Positions 16,569 to 26,511 of a DNA stretch of 41,908 bases are shown piece by piece (the stretch's first letter is position 1; the number at the start of each line of letters is the position of its first letter). The translations under genes were made by a program, and so were the position numbers. The DNA is from Acidobacteriia bacterium AH_259_A11_L15. Lineage in GTDB: Bacteria > Acidobacteriota > Terriglobia > Acidiferrales > 2-02-FULL-67-57. The DNA lies in the NCBI GenBank assembly GCA_027717655.1, contig JALLOH010000010.1:1-41908 (forward strand). The letters are read 5' to 3'. A model generated the notes under the pieces. It was not told the DNA's origin, made no database searches, and saw nothing but the letters and a program-made list of their open reading frames with translations.

Positions 16569-17547
16569 CACTCCGCTGTCCGGCCGCTCCCTCGCCGGGA
16601 GCGGCTTGGCCGCACGGCTGGCGCTGGCGGGCCTGTTGCTGCTCGTCTTGGCCGGCCCCCCGCTCCGCTCCCAGAACCGCCCCGACGACTTCACCCTGAA
16701 GGTGGACGTCGACCTGGTGGTGCTGCACGCCACCGTGGTCGACCCGGACGGCCGCCGCATCACCGAACTCCCCGCCGAGCGCTTCACCATCTACGAGGAC
16801 GGCGTCCCGCAGGAGCTGGCCCTCTTCCGCAACGAAGACGTCCCCGTCACCGTCGGCCTGGTCCTCGACAATAGCGCCTCCATGCGCGACAAGCGCGAGC
16901 AAATGATGGCCGGCGCCCTCACCTTCGTGGAAAGCTCCCACCCTCTGGACGAAACCTTCGTGGTCAACTTCCACGACGATGCCTACCTCGACCTGGGCGA
17001 CAAAGACTTCAGCAGCGACATCCAAGAGCTCCGAGCAGCCCTGGAAAAAACCCGCACCCGGGGCAGTACCGCCTTCTACGACGCCGTCCGGGCTTCCCTG
17101 CGCCACCTGAGAAAGGGCTCCCGGCAGAAGCACGTCCTGCTGGTCATCACCGACGGCGCCGACAACGTGAGCGTCTCCGACTTCGACACCGTGCTGGCGG
17201 AAGCGCAGCAGGCGGAAGCGGCCATCTACATCGTGGCCCTCCCCTGCACGGAGGGGAAGCGCGAGTGCCGCCGCGCCAAGCGGGAGATCCGTAAGCTCAC
17301 CCGCGTCACCGGCGGCATGGCCTACTTTCCCAAGTCCCTCCAGCAGGTGGAGTCTCTCTGCCAGCAAATCGCCCACGAGATACGCAGCCAGTACATCCTC
17401 GCCTACTACCCCACCAACCCCGCCCGCGACGGCAGCTTCCGCACCGTGCAGGTGGAAGTCGACCCGCCCCCGGGCTACCGCCGTCTCTACGTCCGCACCC
17501 GCCCCGGCTACTACGCCCGCACCGAGCCCCCTGCCGGCTCCCAGTAG
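16534..17547 (+). CDS. Exported VWFA-related protein (Acidobacterial type), second of a tandem pair
   Basis: The 337-residue protein has the same architecture as its upstream neighbour: a hydrophobic export segment (about residues 27-45), VDVDLVVLHATVVDPDGRRI, FTIYEDGVPQELALF, a VWA domain with DNSASM near residue 112, ITDGADNVSV and the C-terminal SQYILAYYPTNP and RPGYYAR. The two are clear paralogues from an old tandem duplication. The ATG used here overlaps the first gene by 35 bases. A second ATG (16552) would overlap by 17, and neither has a clear ribosome site, so coupling to the first gene is likely. Surface or periplasmic location is inferred. Confidence 0.9.
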   Translation: MPAQATMRPRSNTPLSGRSLAGSGLAARLALAGLLLLVLAGPPLRSQNRPDDFTLKVDVDLVVLHATVVDPDGRRITELPAERFTIYEDGVPQELALFRNEDVPVTVGLVLDNSASMRDKREQMMAGALTFVESSHPLDETFVVNFHDDAYLDLGDKDFSSDIQELRAALEKTRTRGSTAFYDAVRASLRHLRKGSRQKHVLLVITDGADNVSVSDFDTVLAEAQQAEAAIYIVALPCTEGKRECRRAKREIRKLTRVTGGMAYFPKSLQQVESLCQQIAHEIRSQYILAYYPTNPARDGSFRTVQVEVDPPPGYRRLYVRTRPGYYARTEPPAGSQ

Positions 17548-17604
17548 GACAGACATTCTTGCTTGCCCTGAGCCCCGAAGTTTCGGGGTCGAATGGGTCT
17601 GTCC
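17547..17604. terminator. Nested hairpin between convergent genes, repeat-derived
   Basis: Outer stem GGACAGAC (17547-17554) pairs with GTCTGTCC (17597-17604), and inner stem CCCCGAA pairs with TTCGGGG. It separates the ends of the second VWA gene and deoB and could stop transcription from both sides, though no T-run is present. The same structure recurs at 9799-9865 and 39586-39628. Confidence 0.5.
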
Positions 17605-17614
17605 CGCTGGTTGA

Positions 17615-18874
17615 TTAGCGGCTGGCGACTACCTGAGAAAGAAAGCTGGTTCCGAAAGGAAGCTCGAGGCCGAAGTTTTCGGCAATGGTCTGCCCGGTGT
17701 CGGCCAGCGACTCCCGCGTGCCCAGGTTGACCCCCCCGCCGCTCCCGGGCGAATAGGCCAGCACAGGAACGTACTCGCGGGAATGATCGGTAGAAGCCAC
17801 CACCGGGTCGGGGTCGCAGCCATGGTCGGCGGTCACCAGGAGCAAATCCCGCGGGCCCAGCTTGTCCACGATCCGGCCCAATCCTTCGTCGGCTTCTTCC
17901 AAGGCCCGAGCGTAGCCCTCCACGTTCTTGCGGTGGCCGTAGAGCATGTCGAAGTCCGCCAGGTTGGTGAAGAGCAGCCCCTCGCGCTGCTCCTCCAGGG
18001 CCGCCAGAGTCCGGGCGACGCCCTCGGCATTGTTCTTGGTTTTGGCGTGGGCGGTCAGGCCGCGCCCGCAATAGATGTCGTAAATCTTCCCGATGCCGCA
18101 GGTGAAAACTCCCTTCTCGGTCAAGCGGTCCAGTAGCGTAGGCTGGGGCGGCACAATCGCGAAGTCCTTGCGGCGCTCCGTGCGGCTGAAGTTGCCCGGG
18201 CGGCCCACGAACGGCCGCGCAATCACCCGCCCCACCTGGTGCGGCGGCACCAGTAGTTCGCGCGCCACCCGGCACATCCGGTAGAGCTCTTCGACCGGAA
18301 TCACCTCTTCGTGCGCCGCCACCTGAAAAACGCTGTCGGCCGAGGTGTAAACGATGGGCCGGCCCGTGCGCAGATGCTCTTCGCCCAACTCCTGGATGAT
18401 CTCGGTCCCCGAGGCCGGCTGGTTCCCCAGCACTTTCCGGCCGACGGCGGCTTCGAACTTCTCGATCACCTCCGCCGGAAAGCCCTTGGGATAGGTAGGG
18501 AAAGGATGCTCCTGGTAGAATCCCGCCATCTCCCAGTGGCCGGTGGTGGTGTCTTTGCCGTTGGAGGCGATGGCCGCCTTCCCGTACGCGCCCGCAGGCG
18601 CAGCCGGCGGCTCTAGATGCGGGAGCGGCTTGATGTTGGCCAGCCCCAGGCGCACCAGGGTGGGCAGCTTCAGCGGGCGGGACGCGGCCACGTGCCCCAG
18701 GGTGTCGCGCCCGACGTCGCCGAAACGCGCCGCGTCCGGCATCGCCCCGATGCCCACGCTGTCCAGCACCAGCAGCACCACCCGCCGGAACGGCCGCCCG
18801 TCCTGCTTTCCGCCGGAGCCGCCTTTTTCCCCGGAGCCCATGGCTTTCACTCTAGCATGGGTTACTCCCTTCAT
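17615..18874 (-). CDS. deoB: Phosphopentomutase
   Basis: DeoB interconverts (deoxy)ribose-1-phosphate and -5-phosphate in nucleoside salvage. It belongs to the alkaline phosphatase superfamily. The 419-residue protein has [19 protein letters not shown] with metal-binding Asp, the catalytic Thr in [31 protein letters not shown], and the metal-binding [10 protein letters not shown] with [10 protein letters not shown]. The first about 28 residues are extra and glycine/lysine-rich; Met12 (18841) is an alternative start. It is convergent with the VWA pair and divergent from uvrA. Its in vivo direction cannot be read here. Confidence 0.95.
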   Translation of the reverse strand: MKGVTHARVKAMGSGEKGGSGGKQDGRPFRRVVLLVLDSVGIGAMPDAARFGDVGRDTLGHVAASRPLKLPTLVRLGLANIKPLPHLEPPAAPAGAYGKAAIASNGKDTTTGHWEMAGFYQEHPFPTYPKGFPAEVIEKFEAAVGRKVLGNQPASGTEIIQELGEEHLRTGRPIVYTSADSVFQVAAHEEVIPVEELYRMCRVARELLVPPHQVGRVIARPFVGRPGNFSRTERRKDFAIVPPQPTLLDRLTEKGVFTCGIGKIYDIYCGRGLTAHAKTKNNAEGVARTLAALEEQREGLLFTNLADFDMLYGHRKNVEGYARALEEADEGLGRIVDKLGPRDLLLVTADHGCDPDPVVASTDHSREYVPVLAYSPGSGGGVNLGTRESLADTGQTIAENFGLELPFGTSFLSQVVASR

Positions 18875-18903
18875 CGACCTCAGCCACTCCCGCTGAGCGC
18901 TGG

Positions 18904-18932
18904 TTGCGCCGCCGCGGGCCCGCTTCTATAAT
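18904..18932 (+). promoter_or_regulatory. Promoter of uvrA
   Basis: TTGCGC (18904-18909) and TATAAT (18927-18932) are spaced by 17 bases. The predicted start lies near 18939, about 64 nt before the uvrA ATG. I looked for a LexA-type operator around it and found none I would trust. Confidence 0.65.
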
Positions 18933-19002
18933 TATCCGTTTGGGCTGCCCGCCGGGAGGCCACCTGTAGGAGAGCACCCGCGCGGGGCGCCCCCTCCAAG
19001 CT

Positions 19003-22000
19003 ATGGCCACGAAAATCGCCCCTAGCTCCGAGCGAAGCCGAGCGGCCGCCGCCCGGCCGCTCCCCCACTCCCACGACGCCATCCGCGTGTGCGGCGCCCG
19101 GGTGCACAACCTGAAGAGCATCGACTTCGAGATTCCCCACGGGGCCATCACGGTGGTAACCGGGGTCTCCGGCTCCGGCAAATCCTCCCTGGCCTTCGAT
19201 ACCCTCTACGCCGAAGGGCAACGCCGCTACATCGAGTCGCTTTCCGCCTATGCCCGGCAGTTCCTGGAGCGCATCGAGAAACCGCTGGTGGACGAAATCG
19301 AAGGCATCGCCCCCGCCATCGCCATCAAGCAGAAGAGCGCCGGCCGCAACCCCCGCTCCACCGTGGCCACCGCCACCGAAATCTACGACTACCTGCGCCT
19401 GCTCTTTGCCCGCCTGGGCGAAACCTACTGCCCCCGCTGCGGCCTCCAGGTGGAAAAAGACACCGTCGACCACGTGGCCGCCCGCGTCCTGGCCCTGCCC
19501 CCCGGCACCCGCTTCCAGGTGCTCTTCCGCGTTTCCCCGCCCGCTGGCGCGACCCCTCGCCGCCGAAAGCGCTCCCCCGGCTTGGAGGCAGACTGGAAGA
19601 ACGTTCTCTCCTCGCTGCGTCAGCGCGGCTTCAACCGCCTGTATCAACCCGCCGAGGGCGGGCCCGGCGGGCGCGTGTTTGAGTTTTCCGCCCCCGAATC
19701 ACTGCTGGAGGCCGACTTCGCCCGCCCCCTCTTCGCCCTGGTGGACCGCCTGGCCGTGCCTGCTTCTCCGGACGAGGGAGCTCGCTTCCGCTCCCGGCTG
19801 GTGGACTCCATCGAGCTCTGCTACCGCGAGGGCAAGGGGGAAGCCTTCATTGAAATTGTGCCCGCCGACCTGCCCTCCGAAACCCGAAGGGCGCAGGAGG
19901 GAGCGGCCGCAAGCCCGGGCCTGCCCGCCGAAGTCCCGCACAGCGGGACGAAGGCGGGCTGGTGGCGCTTCAGCGAGCGCTTCGAATGCCGCCGCTGCGG
20001 CACCTGCTACGCCGAGCCCGAACCCGCCCTCTTCAGCTTCAACAGCCCCGTCGGCGCCTGCCCGCGCTGCCAGGGCTTCGGCAACACCATCGACTTCGAT
20101 CTCGACAAAGTGATTCCCGACAAAGCGCGCCCGCTCGCCGACGGCGCCCTCCAACCCTGGAACAAGCCCCGCTACCGCGACTTTTTCGGCGAGCTGCGCC
20201 GCTTCTGCCGCCGCGAGGACATCGACTTCGACGCCTCCTGGAACCAATTGTCCGCCCGCGAGCACAAGAAAATCCTCGAAGGCGACGACGACTTCCCCGG
20301 CATCAAAGGCTTTTTCGCCTGGCTGGAGCGCAAGAAGTACAAGCTCCACGTGCGCGTCTTCCTCAGCCGCTACCGCGGCTATGCCCGCTGTCCCGAGTGC
20401 GACGGCGCCCGCCTGCGCCCGGAAGCTCGCGCCGTGCGTTTACCCGCCCGCGACGAGCAAGCTGGCAGGACCCTCACGGACGTGGTGACGATGACCATCG
20501 CCGAAGCCCGGCGCTTCTTCGACCGGATGCCGCTCACCCCTACCCAGGCGGCCATCGCCGAAAAAATCGTGGAAGAGCTCCGCCACCGCCTGCGCTTCCT
20601 GGACGAAGTGGGGCTCGACTACCTCACCCTGGACCGCCTGGCCTCCACGCTGGCCGGCGGCGAAGCTCAGCGCATTCAGCTCGCCACCTCCCTCGGCTCG
20701 CGCCTGGTCGGCGCCCTCTATGTCTTGGACGAGCCTTCCATCGGCCTCCACGCCCGCGACACCCACCGCTTGATCGAAATCCTCAAGAGCCTCCGCGATC
20801 TGGGCAACACCATCCTGGTGGTCGAACACGACCCCGAGCTCATCGGCTGCGCCGACCACCTCCTCGACCTCGGCCCCGGCGCCGGCGAGCGGGGCGGCCG
20901 CGTCGTTTTCGCCGGCTCCCGGAAAGAGCTTCGCCGCACCCCCGGGTCGCTCACCGGGCGCTACCTCGCCGGCGAACTGCGCGTCGCGATCCCCGCCACC
21001 CGCCGCCGCCCCCACCGGGAATGGCTCCGCTTCCGCGCCTGCGCCGTCCACAACCTGAAGCAAATCGACGTCGCCCTCCCCCTGGGCTTGATGGTGGCCG
21101 TCACCGGGGTTTCGGGTTCGGGCAAATCTTCTCTCGTGTACGAAGTCATCTACCGCTCCCTCTCGGCCCGGCAAGACGGCGCCGCGGGCGCGGGGGTGAA
21201 CTGCGCCGCTCTCGAAGGCGCCGACCTCATCCAGGAGGTCGTCCTGGTCGACCAGTCCCCCATCGGGCGCACCCCGCGCTCCAACCCCGTCACCTACCTC
21301 AAGGCCTTCGACGCCATCCGCGAGCTCCTGGCCGCCACCCCGCAGGCCAAAAAGCGCGGCTACGCCCCCGGCGCCTTCAGCTTCAACGTCCCCGGCGGCC
21401 GCTGCGAGACCTGCCGGGGCGAGGGCACCGTCACCGTCGAAATGCAATTCCTGGCCGACGTCGAATTGGTCTGCGAAGAATGCCGGGGCACCCGCTTCAA
21501 GAGCGGCGTCCTGGAAGTCCGCTACAAGGGCAGGAACATCCACGAGATTCTGCAGCTCACCGTGAGCCAGGCCCTGGCCTTCTTCGCCGGCGCCCCCCGG
21601 GTGGTGCAGCGGCTGAAAATCCTGGAGGAAGTCGGCCTCGGGTACCTGCGCCTGGGCCAGTCGGCCACCACGCTCTCCGGCGGCGAGGCCCAGCGGGTCA
21701 AGTTGGCCGCCCACCTGGCCCGCGAAGCCGGGGCCCACCCGGAAACCGCCCGCCGCACCCTCTACCTCTTCGATGAGCCGACAACCGGACTCCACTTCGA
21801 CGACATCCAAAAGCTGTTGGCGGCCTTCCGCAAACTCATCGAGGCCGGAGCCACCGTGCTGATCATCGAGCACAACTTGGATGTCATCAAAACCGCCGAT
21901 TGGATCATCGACCTGGGACCCGAGGGGGGCGAAGCCGGCGGCGCCATCGTCGTTGCCGGCACCCCCGAGCAGGTGGCCAAAACCTCCCGCTCCTACACCG

Positions 22001-22065
22001 GCCGCTTCCTGGCCCGGGTGCTGAATCATTCCCCGCGCCGAAAGAAGTCCGCCGCCGCGCGATGA
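19003..22065 (+). CDS. uvrA: Excinuclease ABC subunit A
   Basis: UvrA is the damage-recognition ATPase of nucleotide-excision repair. The 1020-residue protein has two ABC modules. Walker A motifs are GVSGSGKSS near residues 55 and 701, and signatures are [12 protein letters not shown] (about 550) and [12 protein letters not shown] (about 890). Zinc-finger 1 is FECRRCG...ACPRCQGFG (about 328-356); zinc-finger 2 is CETCRGEG...CEECRG (about 800-828). At 1020 residues it is longer than E. coli UvrA (940). The excess lies mainly between the UvrB-binding region and zinc-finger 1, where a 37-bp nested palindrome is encoded (19923-19959). It overlaps the TPR gene by 4 bases, and uvrC follows in the same gene string. 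Confidence 0.97.
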   Translation: MATKIAPSSERSRAAAARPLPHSHDAIRVCGARVHNLKSIDFEIPHGAITVVTGVSGSGKSSLAFDTLYAEGQRRYIESLSAYARQFLERIEKPLVDEIEGIAPAIAIKQKSAGRNPRSTVATATEIYDYLRLLFARLGETYCPRCGLQVEKDTVDHVAARVLALPPGTRFQVLFRVSPPAGATPRRRKRSPGLEADWKNVLSSLRQRGFNRLYQPAEGGPGGRVFEFSAPESLLEADFARPLFALVDRLAVPASPDEGARFRSRLVDSIELCYREGKGEAFIEIVPADLPSETRRAQEGAAASPGLPAEVPHSGTKAGWWRFSERFECRRCGTCYAEPEPALFSFNSPVGACPRCQGFGNTIDFDLDKVIPDKARPLADGALQPWNKPRYRDFFGELRRFCRREDIDFDASWNQLSAREHKKILEGDDDFPGIKGFFAWLERKKYKLHVRVFLSRYRGYARCPECDGARLRPEARAVRLPARDEQAGRTLTDVVTMTIAEARRFFDRMPLTPTQAAIAEKIVEELRHRLRFLDEVGLDYLTLDRLASTLAGGEAQRIQLATSLGSRLVGALYVLDEPSIGLHARDTHRLIEILKSLRDLGNTILVVEHDPELIGCADHLLDLGPGAGERGGRVVFAGSRKELRRTPGSLTGRYLAGELRVAIPATRRRPHREWLRFRACAVHNLKQIDVALPLGLMVAVTGVSGSGKSSLVYEVIYRSLSARQDGAAGAGVNCAALEGADLIQEVVLVDQSPIGRTPRSNPVTYLKAFDAIRELLAATPQAKKRGYAPGAFSFNVPGGRCETCRGEGTVTVEMQFLADVELVCEECRGTRFKSGVLEVRYKGRNIHEILQLTVSQALAFFAGAPRVVQRLKILEEVGLGYLRLGQSATTLSGGEAQRVKLAAHLAREAGAHPETARRTLYLFDEPTTGLHFDDIQKLLAAFRKLIEAGATVLIIEHNLDVIKTADWIIDLGPEGGEAGGAIVVAGTPEQVAKTSRSYTGRFLARVLNHSPRRKKSAAAR
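19923..19959. repeat. 37-bp nested perfect dyad inside uvrA
   Basis: GCCCGCC-GAA-GTCCCGC-ACA-GCGGGAC-GAA-GGCGGGC: both stems are perfectly complementary and the spacers are symmetrical in position. It encodes [13 protein letters not shown], in a stretch that I believe is absent from typical UvrA. It looks like an inserted repeat kept in frame. Confidence 0.75.
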
Positions 22066-23420
22066 CCACGGCCCGCTCCAGAACCAGCCCGCCCCTCCGC
22101 CTCGCACTCCTCGCTTGCGCGGCCGCCTGGCTGCTGGCACCGCCGGCGGCCGCCCAACAGCCGCAAGAGCCTGCGCCGGCCCAGCAACCCTCCGCCCCCG
22201 AGCAGCGCGCCCGCCTGGCCCTGCAAGCGGCGCAAGAAGCCATCGAGCGGGAAGACTACGAAACGGCGGCGCGCCTGCTGGAGAACTTCCTCTTCGAGCA
22301 ACCCGGCCACGTGCCCGCGCTCTTCAACCTGGCCTACTGCTACAGCCAACTGGGACGCACCGCCGACGCCCTCGATATGTACCGGGAAACCCTCGAAGTC
22401 GACCCCGACCTGGTCCCCGCTCACCTGAACCTGGGACTGTTGCTCTACGACGACGGCCAGCCGGAGGCCGCCGCGGCCGAGTTCGAGCGCGTGCTGGAAC
22501 TCGACCCGGAAAACTACCGCGCCCACCTCTTCACCGCCACCCTCCTGGAAGAAACCGGAGAGAAAGAGCGGGCCCGCGAGCACTATCGCCGCGCGGCCGC
22601 GCTCGACCCGCAGCAGGCCGAGCCCCGCCGCCGCTTACTGGCTCTGCTGCTCGAGCAAGAGGATTGGGCCGGGGCGGAGACCGTCCTCGCCGAGCTGCTC
22701 GCGCTCCTGCCGGAGGACCCTGAGTTGCTGCGCTTGCGCGGCGACCTGCTCCTGCGCCAGGAGAAAACCGCCGCCGCCCTCGCCGCCTACGAAGACTATT
22801 TGACCAAGGAGCCGCAGGACCTCGAAATCCGCCTGGCCGTGGCCAGACTGTATCGCCAGCAAGGAAAGCCGGAGGAGGCTCTGGCCCATCTACGGGCCCT
22901 GGAAGAACAAGCGCCCCCGAACAGTCCCGCGGCCAACGAGGGCCGGCAGTGGCAGGCGGACATCCTGGTCGAACTGGAACGCTGGCAGGAGGCCATCGCC
23001 CTCTACCAGCAAGCGCTGCGCCGCCAGCCCGCCAACGCCGAGCTCCACGCCGGGCTGGGCTTCGCCCTGCTGAAGAGCCGGAACTACCAGCAAGCCGTGC
23101 CCGCCCTGCTGCGGGCGCTCCAGCTCGACCCCACTCGCGTGGAAACCTACAACCACCTGGCCGCCGCCCTCACCTTGAGCGGGAACCTGGCCGGGGCCAT
23201 CGAAGTGCTTGACCGCCGCGCCGCCTACGCCGGGGAAACCCCCGGCACCCTCTTCCTCCGCGCCCGCAACTACGACAAGCTCAACCAGTGCGCCCGCGCC
23301 ATCGAATACTATGAAAAATTCCTCGACCTGAACGCCGGCGAGCAGAACGACCAGTACTTCCAGGCCACCGGCCGCCTGCGCCTTATAAAAAATACCTGCC
23401 GGCAGCGCCGCGGGAGGTAA
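22062..23420 (+). CDS. Exported TPR-repeat protein
   Basis: The 452-residue protein starts with a signal peptide (about residues 1-33, LRLALLACAAAWLLAPPAAA, then QQPQ). About ten tetratricopeptide units follow, for example YETAARLLENFLFEQPGHVP, YCYSQLGRTADALDMYRETL and YNHLAAALTLSGNLAGAIEV. TPR proteins act as protein-binding scaffolds; a specific partner cannot be named. The ATG overlaps the uvrA stop (ATGA), so it is co-translated with uvrA. A longer frame from 21900 exists but its extra residues are the uvrA shadow. Related small exported proteins follow after the helicase gene. Confidence 0.9.
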   Translation: MTTARSRTSPPLRLALLACAAAWLLAPPAAAQQPQEPAPAQQPSAPEQRARLALQAAQEAIEREDYETAARLLENFLFEQPGHVPALFNLAYCYSQLGRTADALDMYRETLEVDPDLVPAHLNLGLLLYDDGQPEAAAAEFERVLELDPENYRAHLFTATLLEETGEKERAREHYRRAAALDPQQAEPRRRLLALLLEQEDWAGAETVLAELLALLPEDPELLRLRGDLLLRQEKTAAALAAYEDYLTKEPQDLEIRLAVARLYRQQGKPEEALAHLRALEEQAPPNSPAANEGRQWQADILVELERWQEAIALYQQALRRQPANAELHAGLGFALLKSRNYQQAVPALLRALQLDPTRVETYNHLAAALTLSGNLAGAIEVLDRRAAYAGETPGTLFLRARNYDKLNQCARAIEYYEKFLDLNAGEQNDQYFQATGRLRLIKNTCRQRRGR

Positions 23421-23467
23421 AATTGGGATAGGAAATAGCCTAGTCCGAAGCGATAGGGGGAGAAAAA

Positions 23468-25999
23468 GTGCCGATTGACCTAGGAAGGCTGACATCGAAA
23501 ACCCTCGAAAAAAGACCCGTAAACCCGCTGGAAATATGGAATCAACTGGACCGGGCAGTAGGAAAGGAATACTTCAGACCAATTCAAGAAAAGGTCTTGG
23601 ATCTGTGGTTCGCTAGGCGCGAGACAGAAGACATAATCATAAAAATGAATACAGGTACCGGTAAGACACTTGTCGGCCTTCTCGCCCTGCAGTCTTCACT
23701 CCATGAAGGCTACGGACCGGCTCTCTACATCTGTCCCGACAATTACATGGTAAGTCAAGTCCTCGAGCAGGCAGAGCAATTTGGTGTTCGCTGTGTCTCA
23801 TTTGCTAACGCAGCAAGGGACACTCCTGCCTCTTTTGTCAACTCGGAAGCCATTCTCGTAGCGAACTGTAAAAAGTTTTTCAATGGTCGGTCCGTGTTTG
23901 GAATCGAAGGTGGGCCTAGACCGCCTGTCAATGTCGGGGCAATTGTTCTGGATGACGCACACGCATGCATAGAGCAAATCCGCTCTCAGTTCACCATTGC
24001 ATTGGGGGCCGATAGTAAGCCATACGGACAGTTGCTCACATTGTTCGCGCCTAGTCTTCGTCAACAACGCCCTGGGACATTTGCTGAAATTGAGGCCGGT
24101 GACTATTCGAGTATGGCCGTTCCATACTGGAATTGGCTGGAGTCTCAATCTCAAATTGTGCAAATACTTTCAAAGCACCGTGAAAGCGATGAGTTGCGAT
24201 TTGTCTGGCCATTGCTGAAGAACATTCTACCCAATTGCGAATGTATTATTTCGGGGACGCATCTTCAGATTACGCCGAGAGTTGTCCAGACCCAACTCTT
24301 CCCATCCTTTGCCAAGTCCAGACGGAGGATCTATTTGTCAGCAACACTACTTGACGACTCACAGTTGGCCCGCGACCTTGGCATACCTATCTCAAGCATT
24401 CAGCAGCAAATCAAGCCAAACGAATTTGACGACCTAGGGGAGAGGCTCATCCTATTGCCCTCGGATGTAAATCCGCAACTGAGCACAACGTTTGTCATGG
24501 ACCTACTGAAAAGAAACAAAAAGATAAATCGAATAGTCCTTGTACCGACGAAACGCGATAGTGAAAGATGGCAAGAAGTGGGTGCGACGCCAGTTCTTGC
24601 AGCCAACATTGCTAAAGAACTAGGACCGCTCAAATCTTCCAAGGGTGCCTTTTTGGCACTCATTGCGAAATACGACGGAATCGATCTGCCTGATGATGTT
24701 TGCCGTTTGTTAGTGTTGGACTCTTTGCCAAGAGGCGCAACTATCTATGACAGATATATTCAATCTGTCCTTTTAGGCTCTCCTACTTTCAATGCAAAGA
24801 TAGCGCAAAGGATAGAACAGGGACTCGGCAGAGCCACGCGAGGCAAGAGTGATTATTGTGTGGTTCTTGTTACTGGAAATGACATTGTAACCTTCTTACG
24901 AGACAAGTCTAACCGGCACAACCTTGCTCCCGGTACTAACGCACAACTAGAGCTCGGTCTTGCTGTGACTAAGGAGATTCGTGAGTCTGTAGAGGATTCA
25001 GAATATCCAAAAGCGCTGCTCGACGAAATCCGCCGATGTTTGCGCCGAGACGACGAATGGAAGGCATTTTACCGTTCGTATATTGAAGCAGCGCGCGACC
25101 AAGTACCTGCGGGGGCAGAGAAACAAGTACCTTTGGAGATTGCCGCTACAGAGCATCGAGCGGCGGGACACTTTCTTCGTCGCGAATACGACCGTGCGGA
25201 AAGTGAAGTGAGACAGATTTTGGATCAGGCAGAGCTTACCGACCGAGAGCGCGGATGGTTTCTTCAGTTAGCCGCAGCTTATGCGTATCCGGCCAACAAA
25301 TCTCAAGGGATGAGTATGCAAAGGAAAGCATATGAATTGAACTCTTCCTTGTTTGTGCCTCCACAAGGAGTGAAATACCAAAGAATGGCCGAACATAAGC
25401 AATCGCAAAGCGCGCAGGCTCTTCAGTTCGTACTTTCACATGGAAATCTCAATGAGTTTGTTCTACATGCAAATGCGATTTGCGACCGTTTGACATTTGG
25501 AATCGAATCGGAATTGTTCGAGCAAGGCTTAGAAGATATCGCAAAAGTTGTTGGGATTGACAGCTCGCGTCCAGAGAAGACTTTGGGAAAGGGCCCCGAT
25601 TGTTTGTGGAGAGGCGATACAGGGAATGTTTTGATTATAGAAGCAAAATCTGAAATAGAAGAGAACCGTAAGGTTATCTACAAGAGAGAAAGCCAACAAC
25701 TTTTGCATAGCTATGAATGGTTCAAACAAGAGTATGTCGGCAAAACGGGGTTGCCACTTATATTTCACCGCGCAACGCGTTTGGACCATGGCGTAGTGTT
25801 TATCCGGGAGGGGAGGATTGTAACGCCTGATTACCTTGACGATTTTACTTCACGTGTTCGTAGTTATGTAACAGCCGTTGCTAGTCAGGAGGGGGCAAGA
25901 CTCATGGAAGCATTGGTGCGTGAACAATTGCAGGCAAACCGCCTGGTTTTTTCGCAATGTTTTGCAAGTGCGAAAAAACCGAGGAAAAATTCGAAATAA
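23468..25999 (+). CDS. DEAD/DEAH-like helicase fused to a PD-(D/E)xK nuclease domain
   Basis: The 843-residue protein has a superfamily 2 helicase core: Walker A MNTGTGKT (60-67), Walker B LDDAH (161-165), motif III-like LSATLLDD near 285 and motif VI QGLGRATRG near 455. A helical middle region (about 530-680) follows. The C-terminal domain shows GPDCLW then VLIIEAKS (Asp near 710, Glu-x-Lys near 724), the PD-(D/E)xK nuclease pattern. The GTG start has an AGGGGGAG ribosome site. The gene is far AT-richer than both neighbours and separates the TPR gene from its likely operon partners, so it looks acquired. A phage-defence role is inferred from the architecture; I know no named system that matches exactly. 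Confidence 0.85.
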   Translation: MPIDLGRLTSKTLEKRPVNPLEIWNQLDRAVGKEYFRPIQEKVLDLWFARRETEDIIIKMNTGTGKTLVGLLALQSSLHEGYGPALYICPDNYMVSQVLEQAEQFGVRCVSFANAARDTPASFVNSEAILVANCKKFFNGRSVFGIEGGPRPPVNVGAIVLDDAHACIEQIRSQFTIALGADSKPYGQLLTLFAPSLRQQRPGTFAEIEAGDYSSMAVPYWNWLESQSQIVQILSKHRESDELRFVWPLLKNILPNCECIISGTHLQITPRVVQTQLFPSFAKSRRRIYLSATLLDDSQLARDLGIPISSIQQQIKPNEFDDLGERLILLPSDVNPQLSTTFVMDLLKRNKKINRIVLVPTKRDSERWQEVGATPVLAANIAKELGPLKSSKGAFLALIAKYDGIDLPDDVCRLLVLDSLPRGATIYDRYIQSVLLGSPTFNAKIAQRIEQGLGRATRGKSDYCVVLVTGNDIVTFLRDKSNRHNLAPGTNAQLELGLAVTKEIRESVEDSEYPKALLDEIRRCLRRDDEWKAFYRSYIEAARDQVPAGAEKQVPLEIAATEHRAAGHFLRREYDRAESEVRQILDQAELTDRERGWFLQLAAAYAYPANKSQGMSMQRKAYELNSSLFVPPQGVKYQRMAEHKQSQSAQALQFVLSHGNLNEFVLHANAICDRLTFGIESELFEQGLEDIAKVVGIDSSRPEKTLGKGPDCLWRGDTGNVLIIEAKSEIEENRKVIYKRESQQLLHSYEWFKQEYVGKTGLPLIFHRATRLDHGVVFIREGRIVTPDYLDDFTSRVRSYVTAVASQEGARLMEALVREQLQANRLVFSQCFASAKKPRKNSK

Positions 26000-26013
26000 G
26001 ATAAAATACCCCT

Positions 26014-26511
26014 GTGAAGTCCATCTTCCTCACTGTCGCTGTCGGTTTCCTTTTCGTTGGCACTGTCGGCTGCGAGAACCCGGAGACGGCGGAATTGCGG
26101 GCGAGGCTGGAGCGGGAGAACGACCCCGGCGAGCGCGCCAAGCTCGCAGTCAAGATCGGGGAGAATTTGCTCGAAGAGGTGGGCCGCACCTACCAGGAGG
26201 GCGACTACGAAGCCGGCGAAGAGCGCCTGGCCGAATACCTGGACGTGCTCCGCCAGGCCCACCAAGAACTGGAAGCCTCCGGCCGCGATGCCCGCCGCCA
26301 CCCCAAGGGCTTCAAGGAACTCGAAATCCATCTCCGCAAGCGCCGCCGCGAACTCAGAGATTTAGCCCGCCACCTCCCCTTCCATCAGCGCGCCCCGGTC
26401 GAGCAAGCCATTGCCGAAATGGGCGAAATGCGCACCGCCCTGTTGAGCGCCCTCATGAACGTGGAATTGCAGCGAATCGGTGGCGGGGAGAAAGAGGAGG
26501 AGCGGCAGTGA
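26014..26511 (+). CDS. Small exported, probable lipoprotein
   Basis: The 165-residue protein starts with a hydrophobic signal (MKSIFLTVAVGFLFVGTVGC); Cys20 could be lipidated although the lipobox is imperfect. The rest is a charged helical domain (RERLERENDPGERAKLAVK-like) without a family I can name. A TAAAAT sequence ends 6 bases before the GTG start and no ribosome site is visible, so this may be a leaderless start with its own promoter right behind the helicase gene. It overlaps the next gene by 4 bases (GTGA). The two proteins resemble one another in layout, see the findings. Confidence 0.8.
   Translation: MKSIFLTVAVGFLFVGTVGCENPETAELRARLERENDPGERAKLAVKIGENLLEEVGRTYQEGDYEAGEERLAEYLDVLRQAHQELEASGRDARRHPKGFKELEIHLRKRRRELRDLARHLPFHQRAPVEQAIAEMGEMRTALLSALMNVELQRIGGGEKEEERQ

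Noticed and set aside
18933-19002. LexA-type SOS operator in front of uvrA
   Set aside because: No convincing dyad of a known LexA type is visible in the leader or promoter.
19962-21776. A 604-codon frame within uvrA in another phase, and 20440-22140 on the opposite strand
   Set aside because: Arg/Pro-rich or Gly/Ala-rich shadows of uvrA without start signals or domains.
21900-22061. Upstream extension of the TPR protein
   Set aside because: It overlaps the end of uvrA in another phase; the ATG at 22062 gives a clean signal peptide and the usual ATGA overlap.
25878-26507. Upstream extension of the 26508 exported protein
   Set aside because: It runs through the helicase end and the 26014 gene; the GTG at 26508 has a strong ribosome site and signal peptide.
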